Assembly (NCBI GenBank): GCA_025362815.1
Contig: JANYFG010000040.1
Location: 1-48,907, forward strand
Direction: 5' to 3'
Source of the DNA: Rhodospirillales bacterium
GTDB taxonomy: Bacteria > Pseudomonadota > Alphaproteobacteria > Acetobacterales > Acetobacteraceae
Length of the DNA: 48,907 nt
The position numbers and the translations under genes are program-made. Numbering within the stretch: the stretch's first letter is position 1; every line of letters begins with the position of its first letter. This document shows, one piece after another, positions 27,652-36,202 of the stretch. Under the pieces are notes generated by a model that saw only the letters and a program-made list of their open reading frames with translations, did not search any database and had not been told where the DNA came from.

Positions 27652-28247
27652 GTCTCGGTCCCGCCCTCCCCGGAGGACGGTTTCATCCAGGGCGGGGGCG
27701 TGCGCCGAAACACCGGATGGCCGTGCCCGCCAGGCGCCTCGGCCGCGCCGCCACCGCCGGACATCACGGGGCGATCGGCGAACCGGCCATGCTGGATCAG
27801 GCGGTCGTACAACACCAGCGCCCCGGCCACGGACAGGTTGAGCGAGAAGCGCGTGGGAATGCGCACCACATGGGCACAGCGCGCAAGCACCGCGGGCGAC
27901 AGGCTGGAGCGCTCGGGCCCGAGCACATAGGCGGCGTTGAGCGGATGACGGAACGACGGCAGTGCCGCCGCATCCTCGGTCATTTCAATGCCCACCATCA
28001 CGCAGCCCTGTGGCAGCGCCATCTCCGCCAGCGAGGCAAATCGCCAGAGCGGCACGTGGCTCGCGGTGTCCGACGTGTCGGCGCTGCGTGCGGCCCTGGC
28101 GTCGAAGCCGGCGGCGAGGGTGAAGCAGAACGACGCGCCGAAGGCGTGGGCGGTGCGCAGCAAAGCGCCCACATTGGCGGATTTCGACACGCCTTCGACG
28201 CCGATCCCGAAATAGCCGCGTGTTCTCGGCGGGGCGGCCGACATCAT
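27648..28247 (-). CDS. TrmH/SpoU family RNA 2'-O-methyltransferase
   Basis: This is a 199-residue SPOUT-class RNA methyltransferase. The three SpoU motifs are visible: KSANVGALLRTA (motif 1, about 22-33), YVLGPERSSLS (motif 2, about 106-116) and IPTRFSLNLSVAGALVLYDR (motif 3, about 129-148), which form the trefoil knot that binds SAM. The N-terminus has no extra RNA-binding domain. After residue 150 the sequence is a disordered Gly/Pro/Pro-rich tail of about 40 residues. The target RNA is unknown; TrmL-like wobble methylation is one possibility. It overlaps both neighbours by four bases. Confidence 0.87.
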   Translation of the reverse strand: MMSAAPPRTRGYFGIGVEGVSKSANVGALLRTAHAFGASFCFTLAAGFDARAARSADTSDTASHVPLWRFASLAEMALPQGCVMVGIEMTEDAAALPSFRHPLNAAYVLGPERSSLSPAVLARCAHVVRIPTRFSLNLSVAGALVLYDRLIQHGRFADRPVMSGGGGAAEAPGGHGHPVFRRTPPPWMKPSSGEGGTET

Positions 28248-29191
28248 TCGAGGGTCATGCGGCGTGGCTCGAAGCTGGTATGCTCCCGCGCCGCCTGCGC
28301 GTGTATCTGGCGCACCGCGAGGCGCTGGAAGGGGCGGTCCAGCAGACCCACCGACGGCAGCGCGTGGCGTGACAGATAGTCGAGCTCCATTACGTGCGAA
28401 TCTTCGGGCAACGCCTCGTAGCCGCCGCGATAGATCACGTCCTTGATCGCCTCGCTTTGGATGCGGCCCCGCTGCTGGCGCACCTTGCGGCGAAAGAAAC
28501 GGCGTAGGTCGTTGGCGCGAAACGGGGACAACAGGGGCAGCTCATAGGTGGCGCCGGCCGCCCCTTGGGTGCGCGACTTGTCCCACGGCGTGCCCATCGC
28601 ATCGAGGCTGTGGGCAGCCATGGAATTCAACAGCCCGTCGCCGAAATAGACGCCGATGGGAAGCCTGATGCCGCGCGCCACAATGGCTTGCACGAATTCC
28701 GGCCGCAGCGCGTGGAACTGGCCGTGCAGCCGGCCGCCTTCGGCCAGGGTTTCGGTCGTGAAACGGATCATGCTGCGCCCGGTCGTGGCGGAGCCGGACA
28801 TCGCGTGCGCATGCGGCGCCTCGGCAAGTCTGCTCTCCAAGGCCGAAAAGGCGTCGTTGCCGATCTGCACATAGCCGTCGATCTGGCCGTAGAGGCGCGC
28901 GGGGTGGCGAAGCTCGTGCAGGAACCGGTTGATGGCGTTGGCCTTGTCGGGCGTGCCGATCCGATAGATCTCGACCGGCGCGCCGGATCTTGCGAACGCG
29001 CGCGCGATGTCCGGGCCGCCGTCGGTCGTGCCGTTGAAGATGATGGTGATCACATGGCGCCGGTTGCCCATCGCGCGACTGATCGATTGGAGACAGGCCT
29101 GCAGCCGGTCTGCCTCGTTCAGGCAGTAGACCGCCACATTCCAGTCCAGCAGATCCTGCATCATGGGCCCCATATGGACTAATCGTTCCAT
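28244..29191 (-). CDS. GT2-like glycosyltransferase-fold protein
   Basis: This is a 315-residue protein with a family-2 glycosyltransferase-like N-terminal half. DWNVAVYCLNEADRLQACLQ and VITIIFNGTTDGG match the nucleotide-sugar-binding start of GT-A enzymes, and LYGQIDGYVQIG takes the place of the metal-binding DXD region, with only one aspartate. No membrane segment is seen. The C-terminal half (after about 200) is basic, with FFRRKVRQQRGRIQSEAIK, and is not recognised. Enzyme activity and substrate are unknown. The start is uncertain: ATG 29191 leaves only 17 bp to the divergent gene, while ATG 29161 has a GGGG run upstream. Confidence 0.65.
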   Translation of the reverse strand: MERLVHMGPMMQDLLDWNVAVYCLNEADRLQACLQSISRAMGNRRHVITIIFNGTTDGGPDIARAFARSGAPVEIYRIGTPDKANAINRFLHELRHPARLYGQIDGYVQIGNDAFSALESRLAEAPHAHAMSGSATTGRSMIRFTTETLAEGGRLHGQFHALRPEFVQAIVARGIRLPIGVYFGDGLLNSMAAHSLDAMGTPWDKSRTQGAAGATYELPLLSPFRANDLRRFFRRKVRQQRGRIQSEAIKDVIYRGGYEALPEDSHVMELDYLSRHALPSVGLLDRPFQRLAVRQIHAQAAREHTSFEPRRMTLE

Positions 29192-29208
29192 GGTCTATGA
29201 CACCGGGC

Positions 29209-30453
29209 ATGACCGACGCAATCGATGGCCATCTCGCCGCCCAGTATGAAGCCTACCCCTACCCCGAACGCCACCCGCGCGACGAGGCGAAGCGGTTGGT
29301 GGTGGGCAGCCCGAGCCATCTGCGGGAGATCGATTTCTGGGTGTTCGGCGCCGCCCGGCCCGCGAGCCGGCCGTTGCGCGTGCTGGTGGCAGGCGGCGGC
29401 ACCGGCGATGGCACCATCATGCTCGCAACCCAGATGACGCGCGCGGGAAGGCCGGGGCAGATCGTCTATCTCGATCGTTCGCAGGCCGCGCTGCGCGTGG
29501 CCCAGGCCCGGGCGGAGGCGCGCGGGCTTGCCAACATCGCGTTCCATCAGGGCTCGCTGCTCGATCTGCCCACACTCGGGCTGGGCCTGTTCGACTACAT
29601 CGACTGCTGTGGCGTGCTGCATCATCTGCCCGATCCCGCACAGGGACTGGCCTGCCTGATGGGGGCGCTGGCGAAAGGCGGCGGCATGGGGCTGATGGTG
29701 TATGCCCCGCATGGCCGCACCGGCGTCTATATGCTGCAAGACGCGCTGCGCACCCTGGCGCCCGCCAGCGAGCCGCCGGCCCTCAGGCTCGACATCGCGC
29801 GACGCGTGATGCGCAACCTGCCCGAGAGCGCGTGGCTGCGTTTCAACAACAACTTCGCCGACCATATCAGCGGCGGCGATGCCGGGCTCTACGATCTGCT
29901 GCTGAACCCGCGCGACACCGCGTTCGACGTGCCGGGCTTTGCCGCCCTGCTCGAGGCTGCCGGGCTGCAGATCGCCTGCCTGGTGGAGCCGATGCGCTAC
30001 GATCCGGCCAGTTACCTGACCGATCCGAAACTGCGCGCCAAGGCGGCAACGCTGGACCCCGTGGCCCGCGCCGCCCTGGCGGAGGCGCTGTGCGGCAATA
30101 TCAGCACGCACGTCGCCTATGTCCGGCGCAGCGGGGACCCCGCCCCCACGCCCGACGCGATGGCACCGCACGCCGTGCCGGTGGCACGCGAAACACCCGG
30201 GCCGGAGCTGGCCGCCAACATCCGGCCGGACGGCACCATCACCTTCCTGTTCTCCGGCCTGCGCGTGCCGGTGGCGGTGCCGACGCTCGCCGCCGCCATC
30301 CTGCATCGCATCGACGGGCATCGCAGCGTGGCCGAGATCGAGGCCGACCTCGCCGGATCCGGCACCAGCGGCGCCGCGTTTCAGCGCGCCTGGGCGGAGA
30401 CATGGGCGCGACTGTCGCACATCAACCGCATCCTCCTGGCCCCGCCCGCCTGA
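29209..30453 (+). CDS. SAM-dependent methyltransferase with a C-terminal PqqD-like region
   Basis: This is a 414-residue class I methyltransferase. The SAM-binding motif I is RVLVAGGGTGDGTIMLA (about residues 60-76), followed by QIVYLDRSQAALRVA (motif II) and DYIDCCGVLHHLPDP (about 127-141). The N-terminus reads YEAYPYPERHPRDE, a lead found in many uncharacterised methyltransferases. The last 90 residues, after a Pro/Ala-rich linker, form a separate small domain with HRIDGHRSVAEIEADLA that resembles the PqqD-like winged helix. The substrate is unknown. ATG 29197 would add four residues. It is divergent from the glycosyltransferase-like gene and may share a promoter region with it. Confidence 0.75.
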   Translation: MTDAIDGHLAAQYEAYPYPERHPRDEAKRLVVGSPSHLREIDFWVFGAARPASRPLRVLVAGGGTGDGTIMLATQMTRAGRPGQIVYLDRSQAALRVAQARAEARGLANIAFHQGSLLDLPTLGLGLFDYIDCCGVLHHLPDPAQGLACLMGALAKGGGMGLMVYAPHGRTGVYMLQDALRTLAPASEPPALRLDIARRVMRNLPESAWLRFNNNFADHISGGDAGLYDLLLNPRDTAFDVPGFAALLEAAGLQIACLVEPMRYDPASYLTDPKLRAKAATLDPVARAALAEALCGNISTHVAYVRRSGDPAPTPDAMAPHAVPVARETPGPELAANIRPDGTITFLFSGLRVPVAVPTLAAAILHRIDGHRSVAEIEADLAGSGTSGAAFQRAWAETWARLSHINRILLAPPA

Positions 30454-30532
30454 CCGGCACTTTGTGCGCGCCAGAAGACAGCGAACGTCACATCGGCTAC
30501 AGCTTGCGGCGGACAGTTTCGGATCAATCCTC

Positions 30533-31477
30533 ATGCGCCGTCTTCTTCTTCCCCTTGCCGCCGCCCTGGCGATCGCAGGCTCTGGCCACGCCCACGCCCA
30601 GTCGCGCGAACAGTCGCGCGAGCAGCTTTGGGTCTGGTGCACCACGGTGTCGCAGATCAACCTGTCCGTCAGCGGCTGCACCGCCTTGATCGACAGCCCA
30701 AAGGTGCCCGGCGAAAATCTGACGAACGCCTACATCTCTCGCGGCTACGCCTACGAGCGGACCGACCGGTTGCCGCTGGCGATGGCGGATTACGACGCCG
30801 CGATCAGGTCGCAGCCGGACAATGCGCTGGCCTATCGGATGCGCGGCGTGGCCGCCGGGCGGCAGGGTGACAACGCCAAGGCCATCACCGATCTGTCGGA
30901 GGCCATCCGCATCAACCCGCGCGACGCCGTTTCATATGCCAACCGCGGCATCGCCTATAACGTGGTGCCACTCTACGACAAGGCGATCGCCGATCTGAAC
31001 ACGGCGCTGGAGCTGCAGCCGACCTACGCCCAGGCCTATCAGGACCGTGGCGCCGCCTACGCGGGCAAGGAGGACTACGCCCGGGCGATCGCGGATTTCA
31101 GCGAAGTCATCAAGCTGTTGCCCAACAACGCGCGCGCGCTGAATGATCGCTGCTTCTACCGCGCCATCTCCGGCGCGGCGAAGGACGCGCTGGCGGATTG
31201 CAACGAGGCGCTGATCGTCGCGCCCGCCGCGCCGAACCTGCTCGACACGCGGGCATTCGTGTATCTGAAGCTGGAGCGCTATGAGGACGCCGTCACCGAA
31301 TACACGGCCGCCCTGCGCCTTGCGCCGAACGAGGCGACGTCTCTCTATGGCCGTGGCGTCGCCTATATGAAGCGCTTCAATCGGGTTGATTCAGCACGGG
31401 ATATCGCCGAGGCCGTGAAGATCGACAGTCAGGTTGCCGAGAAATTCCGCAAGTGGGGCGTGCCGCCACCGGCCTAG
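30533..31477 (+). CDS. Secreted TPR-repeat protein
   Basis: This is a 314-residue protein with an N-terminal signal peptide (MRRLLLPLAAALAIAGSGHA, cleavage near residue 22) followed by about seven tetratricopeptide repeats, such as ALAYRMRGVAAGRQGDNAKA and AVSYANRGIAYNVVPLYDKA. TPRs stack helices for protein binding, so it is probably a periplasmic scaffold; the partner is unknown. A pair of cysteines (C36 and C49) precedes the repeats. The start is ATG 30533; longer in-frame sequence upstream overlaps the methyltransferase and is not used. A strong terminator follows. Confidence 0.82.
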   Translation: MRRLLLPLAAALAIAGSGHAHAQSREQSREQLWVWCTTVSQINLSVSGCTALIDSPKVPGENLTNAYISRGYAYERTDRLPLAMADYDAAIRSQPDNALAYRMRGVAAGRQGDNAKAITDLSEAIRINPRDAVSYANRGIAYNVVPLYDKAIADLNTALELQPTYAQAYQDRGAAYAGKEDYARAIADFSEVIKLLPNNARALNDRCFYRAISGAAKDALADCNEALIVAPAAPNLLDTRAFVYLKLERYEDAVTEYTAALRLAPNEATSLYGRGVAYMKRFNRVDSARDIAEAVKIDSQVAEKFRKWGVPPPA

Positions 31478-31492
31478 ACCGGCTATTCCGGA

Positions 31493-31522
31493 TACCCCTG
31501 GCTGCGCGTGCAGCCAGGGGTA
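31493..31522. terminator. Bidirectional terminator between the TPR gene and secB
   Basis: A perfect 13-bp inverted repeat (31493-31505 with 31510-31522) with a GCGT loop lies between the convergent TPR and secB stops. There is no long T-run on either side, but the strength and position fit a shared terminator. Confidence 0.75.
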
Positions 31523-31532
31523 GCTTCGAGCG

Positions 31533-32021
31533 TCAGGCGTTGCCGGCGACCGGCTCCTGCTGGCGGCGGCTCTGCCACAGCGCCACGAAATCGATCGGCT
31601 GCAGCAGCACGGGCGGGAAGCCGCCTTCGCGTGTGACGTCGCTCAGCACGTTGCGGGCGAAGGGGAACAGCAAGCGCGGGCACTCGACGAGCAGGATCGG
31701 CTCGACCGATTCCTCGGGAATACCCGTCAATGTGAACACGCCACCGTAGGACAGCTCGGCCACGAACACGCGCGCGCCTTCGGTGCCGGTACCATTGCCG
31801 GTGTCCGTGGCTTCCTTGGCCTCGGCGCGGATCGCCAGCACCACCTCGAACACGTCCTGGCCCTCCTGGATGCGGCGGGCCTGGACGTCGAGATTGATGT
31901 CCACACGCGGCGGGGAGCGCAGCGTGGTGTAGATGCCGGGCGCGCCGGGGACTTCGAAGCTGAGATCCTTCACGTATTGGATGTTCACAACCAACGGCTG
32001 GACTGGGGTGGCTTCAGACAT
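31533..32021 (-). CDS. secB: Protein-export chaperone SecB
   Basis: SecB is a cytoplasmic tetrameric chaperone that keeps precursor proteins unfolded and passes them to SecA. The 162-residue product has the family layout: YVKDLSFEVPGAP in the first strands, VFEVVLAIRAEAK in the middle, and the SecA-contact region LVECPRLLFPFARNVLSDVT followed by GGFPPVLLQPIDFVAL. The start is ATG 32021 (MSEATPVQP). It lies 14 bp downstream of a histidine phosphatase gene on the same strand. In many alphaproteobacteria dnaQ sits next to secB; it is not here. Confidence 0.96.
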   Translation of the reverse strand: MSEATPVQPLVVNIQYVKDLSFEVPGAPGIYTTLRSPPRVDINLDVQARRIQEGQDVFEVVLAIRAEAKEATDTGNGTGTEGARVFVAELSYGGVFTLTGIPEESVEPILLVECPRLLFPFARNVLSDVTREGGFPPVLLQPIDFVALWQSRRQQEPVAGNA

Positions 32022-32035
32022 GATGAGCTCCGTGT

Positions 32036-32587
32036 TCAGTGTCGCCAGGAAATCTCGGCGGGGGGTGGAAGGGTGGGGTCGCAGCGCTGCCAGGTGCCGT
32101 TCATTGCGCTGACCCCGGTCATCGAGAGAATGAATCCCCAATGGCTGACGACCAGGGTTCGCTCCCATTCGGCCGCGGCCATTTCGGCGCGAAACAGGGC
32201 CGCGCGGCCGATGATGGAGGCCGCCGGCTCCTCTATTGTCGGCCACCAGACCTCGTTGAGATCGCCGAAATCGTGGTTTGGCCATTCTTTCTTCAGATCG
32301 GAAATCGGCGAGCCCACGTCGCAGGTGAAGGCGTAACGCTCGCGCACGATGGCGTTGACGATGACGGGGAGGCCGAGCGCGCGGGCGATCGGTGCTGCTG
32401 TTTGCAGCGCCCGCGTGTAAGGCGAGACGATGATGCGCTGCAGACCCTCGCCGGCCAGCGCCACGGCGGCGGCCTCGGCCTGCTCATGGCCAAGCGCCGT
32501 GAGCCGCGGGTCCACGATCCCGGGGTCGCGCCGCGTGGCGGTGAAATGCAGGTTGAATTCGCTTTGGCCGTGTCGCAGCAGGATCAT
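32036..32587 (-). CDS. Histidine phosphatase family protein
   Basis: This is a 183-residue branch-1 histidine phosphatase, related to phosphoglycerate mutases. The phosphohistidine motif LLRHGQSEFN is at the N-terminus (His6), SPYTRALQTA (about 55-64) gives the second arginine, and VVSHWGFI (about 146-153) holds the second catalytic histidine. The substrate cannot be inferred. It is 14 bp from secB and divergent from the Tim44-like gene. The start is ATG 32587. Confidence 0.88.
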   Translation of the reverse strand: MILLRHGQSEFNLHFTATRRDPGIVDPRLTALGHEQAEAAAVALAGEGLQRIIVSPYTRALQTAAPIARALGLPVIVNAIVRERYAFTCDVGSPISDLKKEWPNHDFGDLNEVWWPTIEEPAASIIGRAALFRAEMAAAEWERTLVVSHWGFILSMTGVSAMNGTWQRCDPTLPPPAEISWRH

Positions 32588-32728
32588 GCGTGCGTGATAG
32601 CGGTGCCCCGCCAGGGGTGCAATCGGGTGGTGCGATCGGGTGGTGATCCCATCGCGCCGGCAGCGCAGAAAGATTGTGCCGGAGGGCCGCCATGCCTATG
32701 TCGGAGGCGTGACAAGCGTTTGGGGGCG

Positions 32729-33430
32729 ATGATGGGCGGCGGATTTCCGATCGATCTGGTTCTTTTCGGCCTGGTGGCCGCTTTTCTGGTGTTTCGCCTG
32801 GTGAGCATTCTGGGCAAGCGGACAGGCTTCGAACAGCCGGCTGAGCCGGTTCGTCCGGACGGGCGGCCAGAGGGGCGGCCAGAGAGCATGTCGGCCCCGC
32901 AGCCGCTGCGGCTGGTGCCCTCGGCGACCGAGGCTGTGGCCGAGGCGCCGGCTGCCGCGCGCAATCTGCCGGACGCGGCGAGCCCGCTGGGCCAGACCCT
33001 GGCCGCGATGTCTGCCATCGATCGCAATTTCACCGCCCAGCGCTTTCTCGATGGGGCCGAGGCGGCGTTTCGCATCATCGTGCAGGCCTTCGCCAGCGGA
33101 GAGCGCACGAAGCTGCATCCGTTGCTGACCGCGCAGACCTATGCCGCGTTCGAAGGGGCCATCGCCGCGCGGGAGGCCGATGGCCACACCCAGCAGACCG
33201 AGATCCGCAGCATCGAGAGCACTGCCATCGACCACGCCGAACTGGTCGGCACCGTGGGCACCATCACCGTGCGGTTCGTGTCCGATCAGGTGAACCTCAC
33301 CACCGGGGCCGACGGCAAACCGATGGCCGGCACGGACGCTGTGACCGAGATCACCGATATCTGGAGTTTCGAGCGGGACCTGGCGCAGTCAGACCCCGCC
33401 TGGCGGCTGGCGGCGGCGCGCAGCGCATGA
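32729..33430 (+). CDS. Tim44-like membrane-anchored protein
   Basis: This is a 233-residue protein with one N-terminal hydrophobic helix (about 8-26), a Pro/Arg/Gly-rich linker and a C-terminal Tim44-like domain (about 85-230). The domain contains RFLDGAEAAFRIIVQAFASG and ITVRFVSDQVN. Bacterial Tim44-like proteins such as Caulobacter TimA are membrane-associated; their job is not settled. Position between secB and mltA matches the order in other alphaproteobacteria. It starts with ATG-ATG at 32729 and overlaps mltA by ATGA. Confidence 0.85.
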   Translation: MMGGGFPIDLVLFGLVAAFLVFRLVSILGKRTGFEQPAEPVRPDGRPEGRPESMSAPQPLRLVPSATEAVAEAPAAARNLPDAASPLGQTLAAMSAIDRNFTAQRFLDGAEAAFRIIVQAFASGERTKLHPLLTAQTYAAFEGAIAAREADGHTQQTEIRSIESTAIDHAELVGTVGTITVRFVSDQVNLTTGADGKPMAGTDAVTEITDIWSFERDLAQSDPAWRLAAARSA

Positions 33431-34608
33431 GGCGGCTGGCGTTTGCGGCGCTGCTGGCGCTGTCCGGCTGCGTTCAACCGCCGGGCGGTGGCCCCACCGC
33501 CGATGCCTCCAAGGCGCAGATGGGCCTTTCGCCGGTGGGCTTCGACCGCTTGCCCGGGTGGAGCCAGGATCGCGCGTCCGAGGCGCTGGCACCCTTCCTG
33601 TCGGGCTGCGCCCGGATGAGCGATACGCTGGGCGGCACCGGTGAAGCCGCTGCCCGTGGTGGGACCGCCGCCGCGTGGTCCGGCGCCTGCACCGCCGCGC
33701 GCGCGGTGCCACGCGGCGACGATGTGGCGGCTCGGGCGTTTTTCCAGGCCGCGTTCCAGCCTTACGCCGTCTCCGCCGATGGCCGCGACACCGGGCTCTT
33801 CACCGGGTATTACGAGCCGGAGGTGCGCGGCGCCCGCAGCCCCGGCGCCGGTTACGACGTGCCGTTGCTGGCAAAGCCCGGCGACCTCATTCAGATCGAT
33901 CTCAGCGGTTTCGCCGACGACCTCAAGGGCCGCCGCATTGGCGGTCGCATCCAGTCCGGCAGCATGATCCCATATTACGACCGCGCCGAGATCGTGGGCG
34001 GCGCGCTCCGGGGCAAGCGGCTGGAGCTTCTGTGGCTTGCCGATCCCGTCGATGCGTTCTTTTTGCAGATCCAGGGCTCCGGCCGCGTGCAGCTGCCGGA
34101 TGGGCGCGTGGCGCGCGTGACCTATGCCGGGCAGAACGGTCGGCCTTACGTGGCCATCGGCAAGGTGCTGGCCACGAAAGGCGCCATCCCGCTCGAGCAG
34201 GTGACGATGCAGAGCATCCGGGCGTGGCTGGAATCGCATCCCGCCGAGGCCGCCGGCGTGATGGATCAGAACCCGTCTTATGTGTTTTTCCGCGAGCTGA
34301 CCGGAACCCGGCCTGAGGAAGGCCCGCCCGGCGCGCTGGGCGCGGCGTTGACACCCGGCCGGTCGATCGCGGTGGATCGTGGTTATACCCCGTTGGGCGC
34401 CCCGGTGTTCCTCGACACCACCGACCCCGTCACGGGTGCGCCGATCCAGCGGATGATGGTGGCGCAGGATCTCGGCGGCGCCATCAAGGGCCCCGTTCGC
34501 GCCGATATCTTCTTCGGCTGGGGACGGGAGGCGGAGGAAAAGGCTGGGCGCATGCGCGGCACCGGCCACCAGTATCTGCTGTTGCCGAAGGCGGCGTCCG
34601 GCACCTAG
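33427..34608 (+). CDS. mltA: Membrane-bound lytic transglycosylase MltA
   Basis: MltA cleaves peptidoglycan at the MurNAc-GlcNAc bond and leaves 1,6-anhydro ends. The 393-residue precursor has a lipoprotein signal with lipobox LSGC (Cys15). Core motifs are GLFTGYYEPEVRG (about 120), IPYYDRAEI, FLQIQGSGRVQLPDG (about 215) and the C-terminal QDLGGAIKGPVRADIFFGWG, which holds the catalytic aspartate. It overlaps the Tim44-like gene by four bases. In relatives smr usually follows; here a DNA methyltransferase starts one base after the mltA stop. Confidence 0.95.
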   Translation: MRRLAFAALLALSGCVQPPGGGPTADASKAQMGLSPVGFDRLPGWSQDRASEALAPFLSGCARMSDTLGGTGEAAARGGTAAAWSGACTAARAVPRGDDVAARAFFQAAFQPYAVSADGRDTGLFTGYYEPEVRGARSPGAGYDVPLLAKPGDLIQIDLSGFADDLKGRRIGGRIQSGSMIPYYDRAEIVGGALRGKRLELLWLADPVDAFFLQIQGSGRVQLPDGRVARVTYAGQNGRPYVAIGKVLATKGAIPLEQVTMQSIRAWLESHPAEAAGVMDQNPSYVFFRELTGTRPEEGPPGALGAALTPGRSIAVDRGYTPLGAPVFLDTTDPVTGAPIQRMMVAQDLGGAIKGPVRADIFFGWGREAEEKAGRMRGTGHQYLLLPKAASGT

Positions 34609-34609
34609 C

Positions 34610-35419
34610 ATGACGTCAACCAGCCGGCTGCTGGCGGGCGATTGCCTGGAACAGCTGGCCACGCTCGATTCAGGCTCGGTCGATGTGGTGGTGACGTCGC
34701 CGCCCTATAATATCGGGCTCGGCTACGCTTCGTATGTCGATCGGAAGGACGAGGAGGCCTATCTGGGCTGGATGGTCGAGGTGGCCACGGCGCTGTCTCG
34801 TGTGATGCGGCCGGATGCGTCGTTCTTTCTCAACATCTCCGGGTCATCGAAAAGCCCGTGGCTGCCGTTCGAGTTGATCGTGCGGTTGCGGCCTTTGTTC
34901 GTGCTGCAGAACCACATCACCTGGATCAAGTCGATCTCGATCGACGACGACACCGTGGGGCATTTCAAGCCGGTCTCGGGCCAGCGGTTCCTTCACCAGG
35001 CGCACGAGCATATCTTTCACCTGACCCGCGCAGGCGACGTGAAGCTGGACCGGATGGCGATCGGGGTGCCCTACAAGGACAAGTCCAACATCGCGCGTCG
35101 CGGTCACGCGGCCGACCTGCGCTGCCGTGGCAACACCTGGTTCATTCCGTATGACACTGTCCAGCGCAAGGCGCAGAAATTCGGCCATCCCGGCACGTTT
35201 CCGCTGGATCTGCCGCGTTGGTGCATACGCCTGCACGGACGCCACGGCGGCACGGTGCTGGACCCGTTCATGGGCACCGGCACCACGGTTCTGGCGGCGT
35301 TGCTGGAAGGGTCGGACGGTATCGGGATCGAGCTCGACCCGTCCTATGTGGCGATCGCCGCGCGCCGTCTGGAGCATCAGCGTCTTCAGAGTCTGGCGGA
35401 CGGGGCATCGGCACCCTAG
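34610..35419 (+). CDS. Solitary beta-type DNA methyltransferase (N4-C or N6-A)
   Basis: This is a 269-residue DNA methyltransferase. The catalytic motif IV TSPPYNIG comes first (about 29-36), and the SAM-binding motif I DPFMGTGTTVLAALL (about 220-234) comes near the end, the order of the beta class. SPPY is most often an N4-cytosine signature, but N6-adenine is possible. The target-recognition part is in the middle (KSISIDDDTVGHFKPVSGQR). No restriction-enzyme gene is adjacent, so it looks orphan and may mark DNA for regulation or replication. It starts one base after mltA and ends 9 bp before lutA. The target sequence is unknown. Confidence 0.87.
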   Translation: MTSTSRLLAGDCLEQLATLDSGSVDVVVTSPPYNIGLGYASYVDRKDEEAYLGWMVEVATALSRVMRPDASFFLNISGSSKSPWLPFELIVRLRPLFVLQNHITWIKSISIDDDTVGHFKPVSGQRFLHQAHEHIFHLTRAGDVKLDRMAIGVPYKDKSNIARRGHAADLRCRGNTWFIPYDTVQRKAQKFGHPGTFPLDLPRWCIRLHGRHGGTVLDPFMGTGTTVLAALLEGSDGIGIELDPSYVAIAARRLEHQRLQSLADGASAP

Positions 35420-35428
35420 TCTGATGCC

Positions 35429-36202
35429 ATGAACCAGATCGCATCCCGCCCCCGTGTCGCCCTGTTCGTCACCTGCCTGGTGGACCTGCACCGCCCCACC
35501 GTGGGTTTTGCCGCCATCGAACTGCTGAAGCAGGCCGGCTGCGACGTGGAGGTGCCGCGCGCCCAGACCTGCTGCGGGCAGCCCGCCTACAACTCCGGCG
35601 ACCGCGCCACCACGGCCGCGATGGCGCGCGACTTCATCGAGGCGTTCCAGGGCTACGACTACGTGGTGGTTCCGTCCGGCTCCTGCGGCGGCATGCTGCG
35701 CTCGCACATGCCGCATTTGTTCGATGACGATCCGAACACGCGCGCCAAGGCGGAAATCCTTGCCGGCAAAACCTATGAGCTGATCAGTTTTCTCACCGAC
35801 ATCCGCGGCATGAAGAGCGTGGGCGCGGCCTATGCGGGAAAGGCCACCTATCACGACAGCTGCGCCGGGCTGCGCGAGCTCGGGATCAAGGCGCAGCCGC
35901 GTGACCTGCTCAAATCCGTCGCGGGTCTCACGATGGTGGAAATGAAGGAGCCGGAGATCTGCTGCGGCTTCGGCGGCACGTTCTGCGTGAAATATCCGGA
36001 AATCTCCACCCGCATGGTGAGCGACAAAACCGCCGACATCGCGGCCACCGGGGCCGACACGCTGCTGGCGGGCGATATGGGCTGCCTGCTGAACATGGCC
36101 GGCCGCCTGTCGCGCGAGGGCAGCGCCATCAAGGTGCGCCACGTGGCCGAGGTGCTGGCCGGGATGGCGAGCGTGCCGGCGATCGGCGAGAGCAAGGTCT
36201 GA
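35429..36202 (+). CDS. lutA: L-lactate utilisation protein LutA (LldE type)
   Basis: LutA is an iron-sulphur oxidoreductase subunit of the LutABC L-lactate dehydrogenase complex. The 257-residue product has two cysteine-rich CCG domains: the first with TCCGQPAYNSG (about 47-57) and the second with ICCGFGGTFCVKYPE (about 177-191); FVTCLVDLHRPTVGFA is the family's N-terminal block. The start ATG 35429 is 9 bp after the DNA methyltransferase. The same CCG fold occurs in glycolate oxidase GlcF and heterodisulphide reductases, but neighbours lutB and lutC settle the call. Confidence 0.93.
   Translation: MNQIASRPRVALFVTCLVDLHRPTVGFAAIELLKQAGCDVEVPRAQTCCGQPAYNSGDRATTAAMARDFIEAFQGYDYVVVPSGSCGGMLRSHMPHLFDDDPNTRAKAEILAGKTYELISFLTDIRGMKSVGAAYAGKATYHDSCAGLRELGIKAQPRDLLKSVAGLTMVEMKEPEICCGFGGTFCVKYPEISTRMVSDKTADIAATGADTLLAGDMGCLLNMAGRLSREGSAIKVRHVAEVLAGMASVPAIGESKV

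Noticed and set aside
29179-30681. 500-codon open frame on the minus strand opposite the methyltransferase
   Set aside because: The plus strand has SAM-binding motifs. The antisense product is rich in His, Gln and Arg, with no motifs, and overlaps two real genes.
32625-32652. Two copies of ATCGGGTGGTG in the 141-bp gap before the Tim44-like gene
   Set aside because: A short direct repeat without symmetry or known motif; it may be a slippage product like others in the window, with no evidence for a regulatory role.
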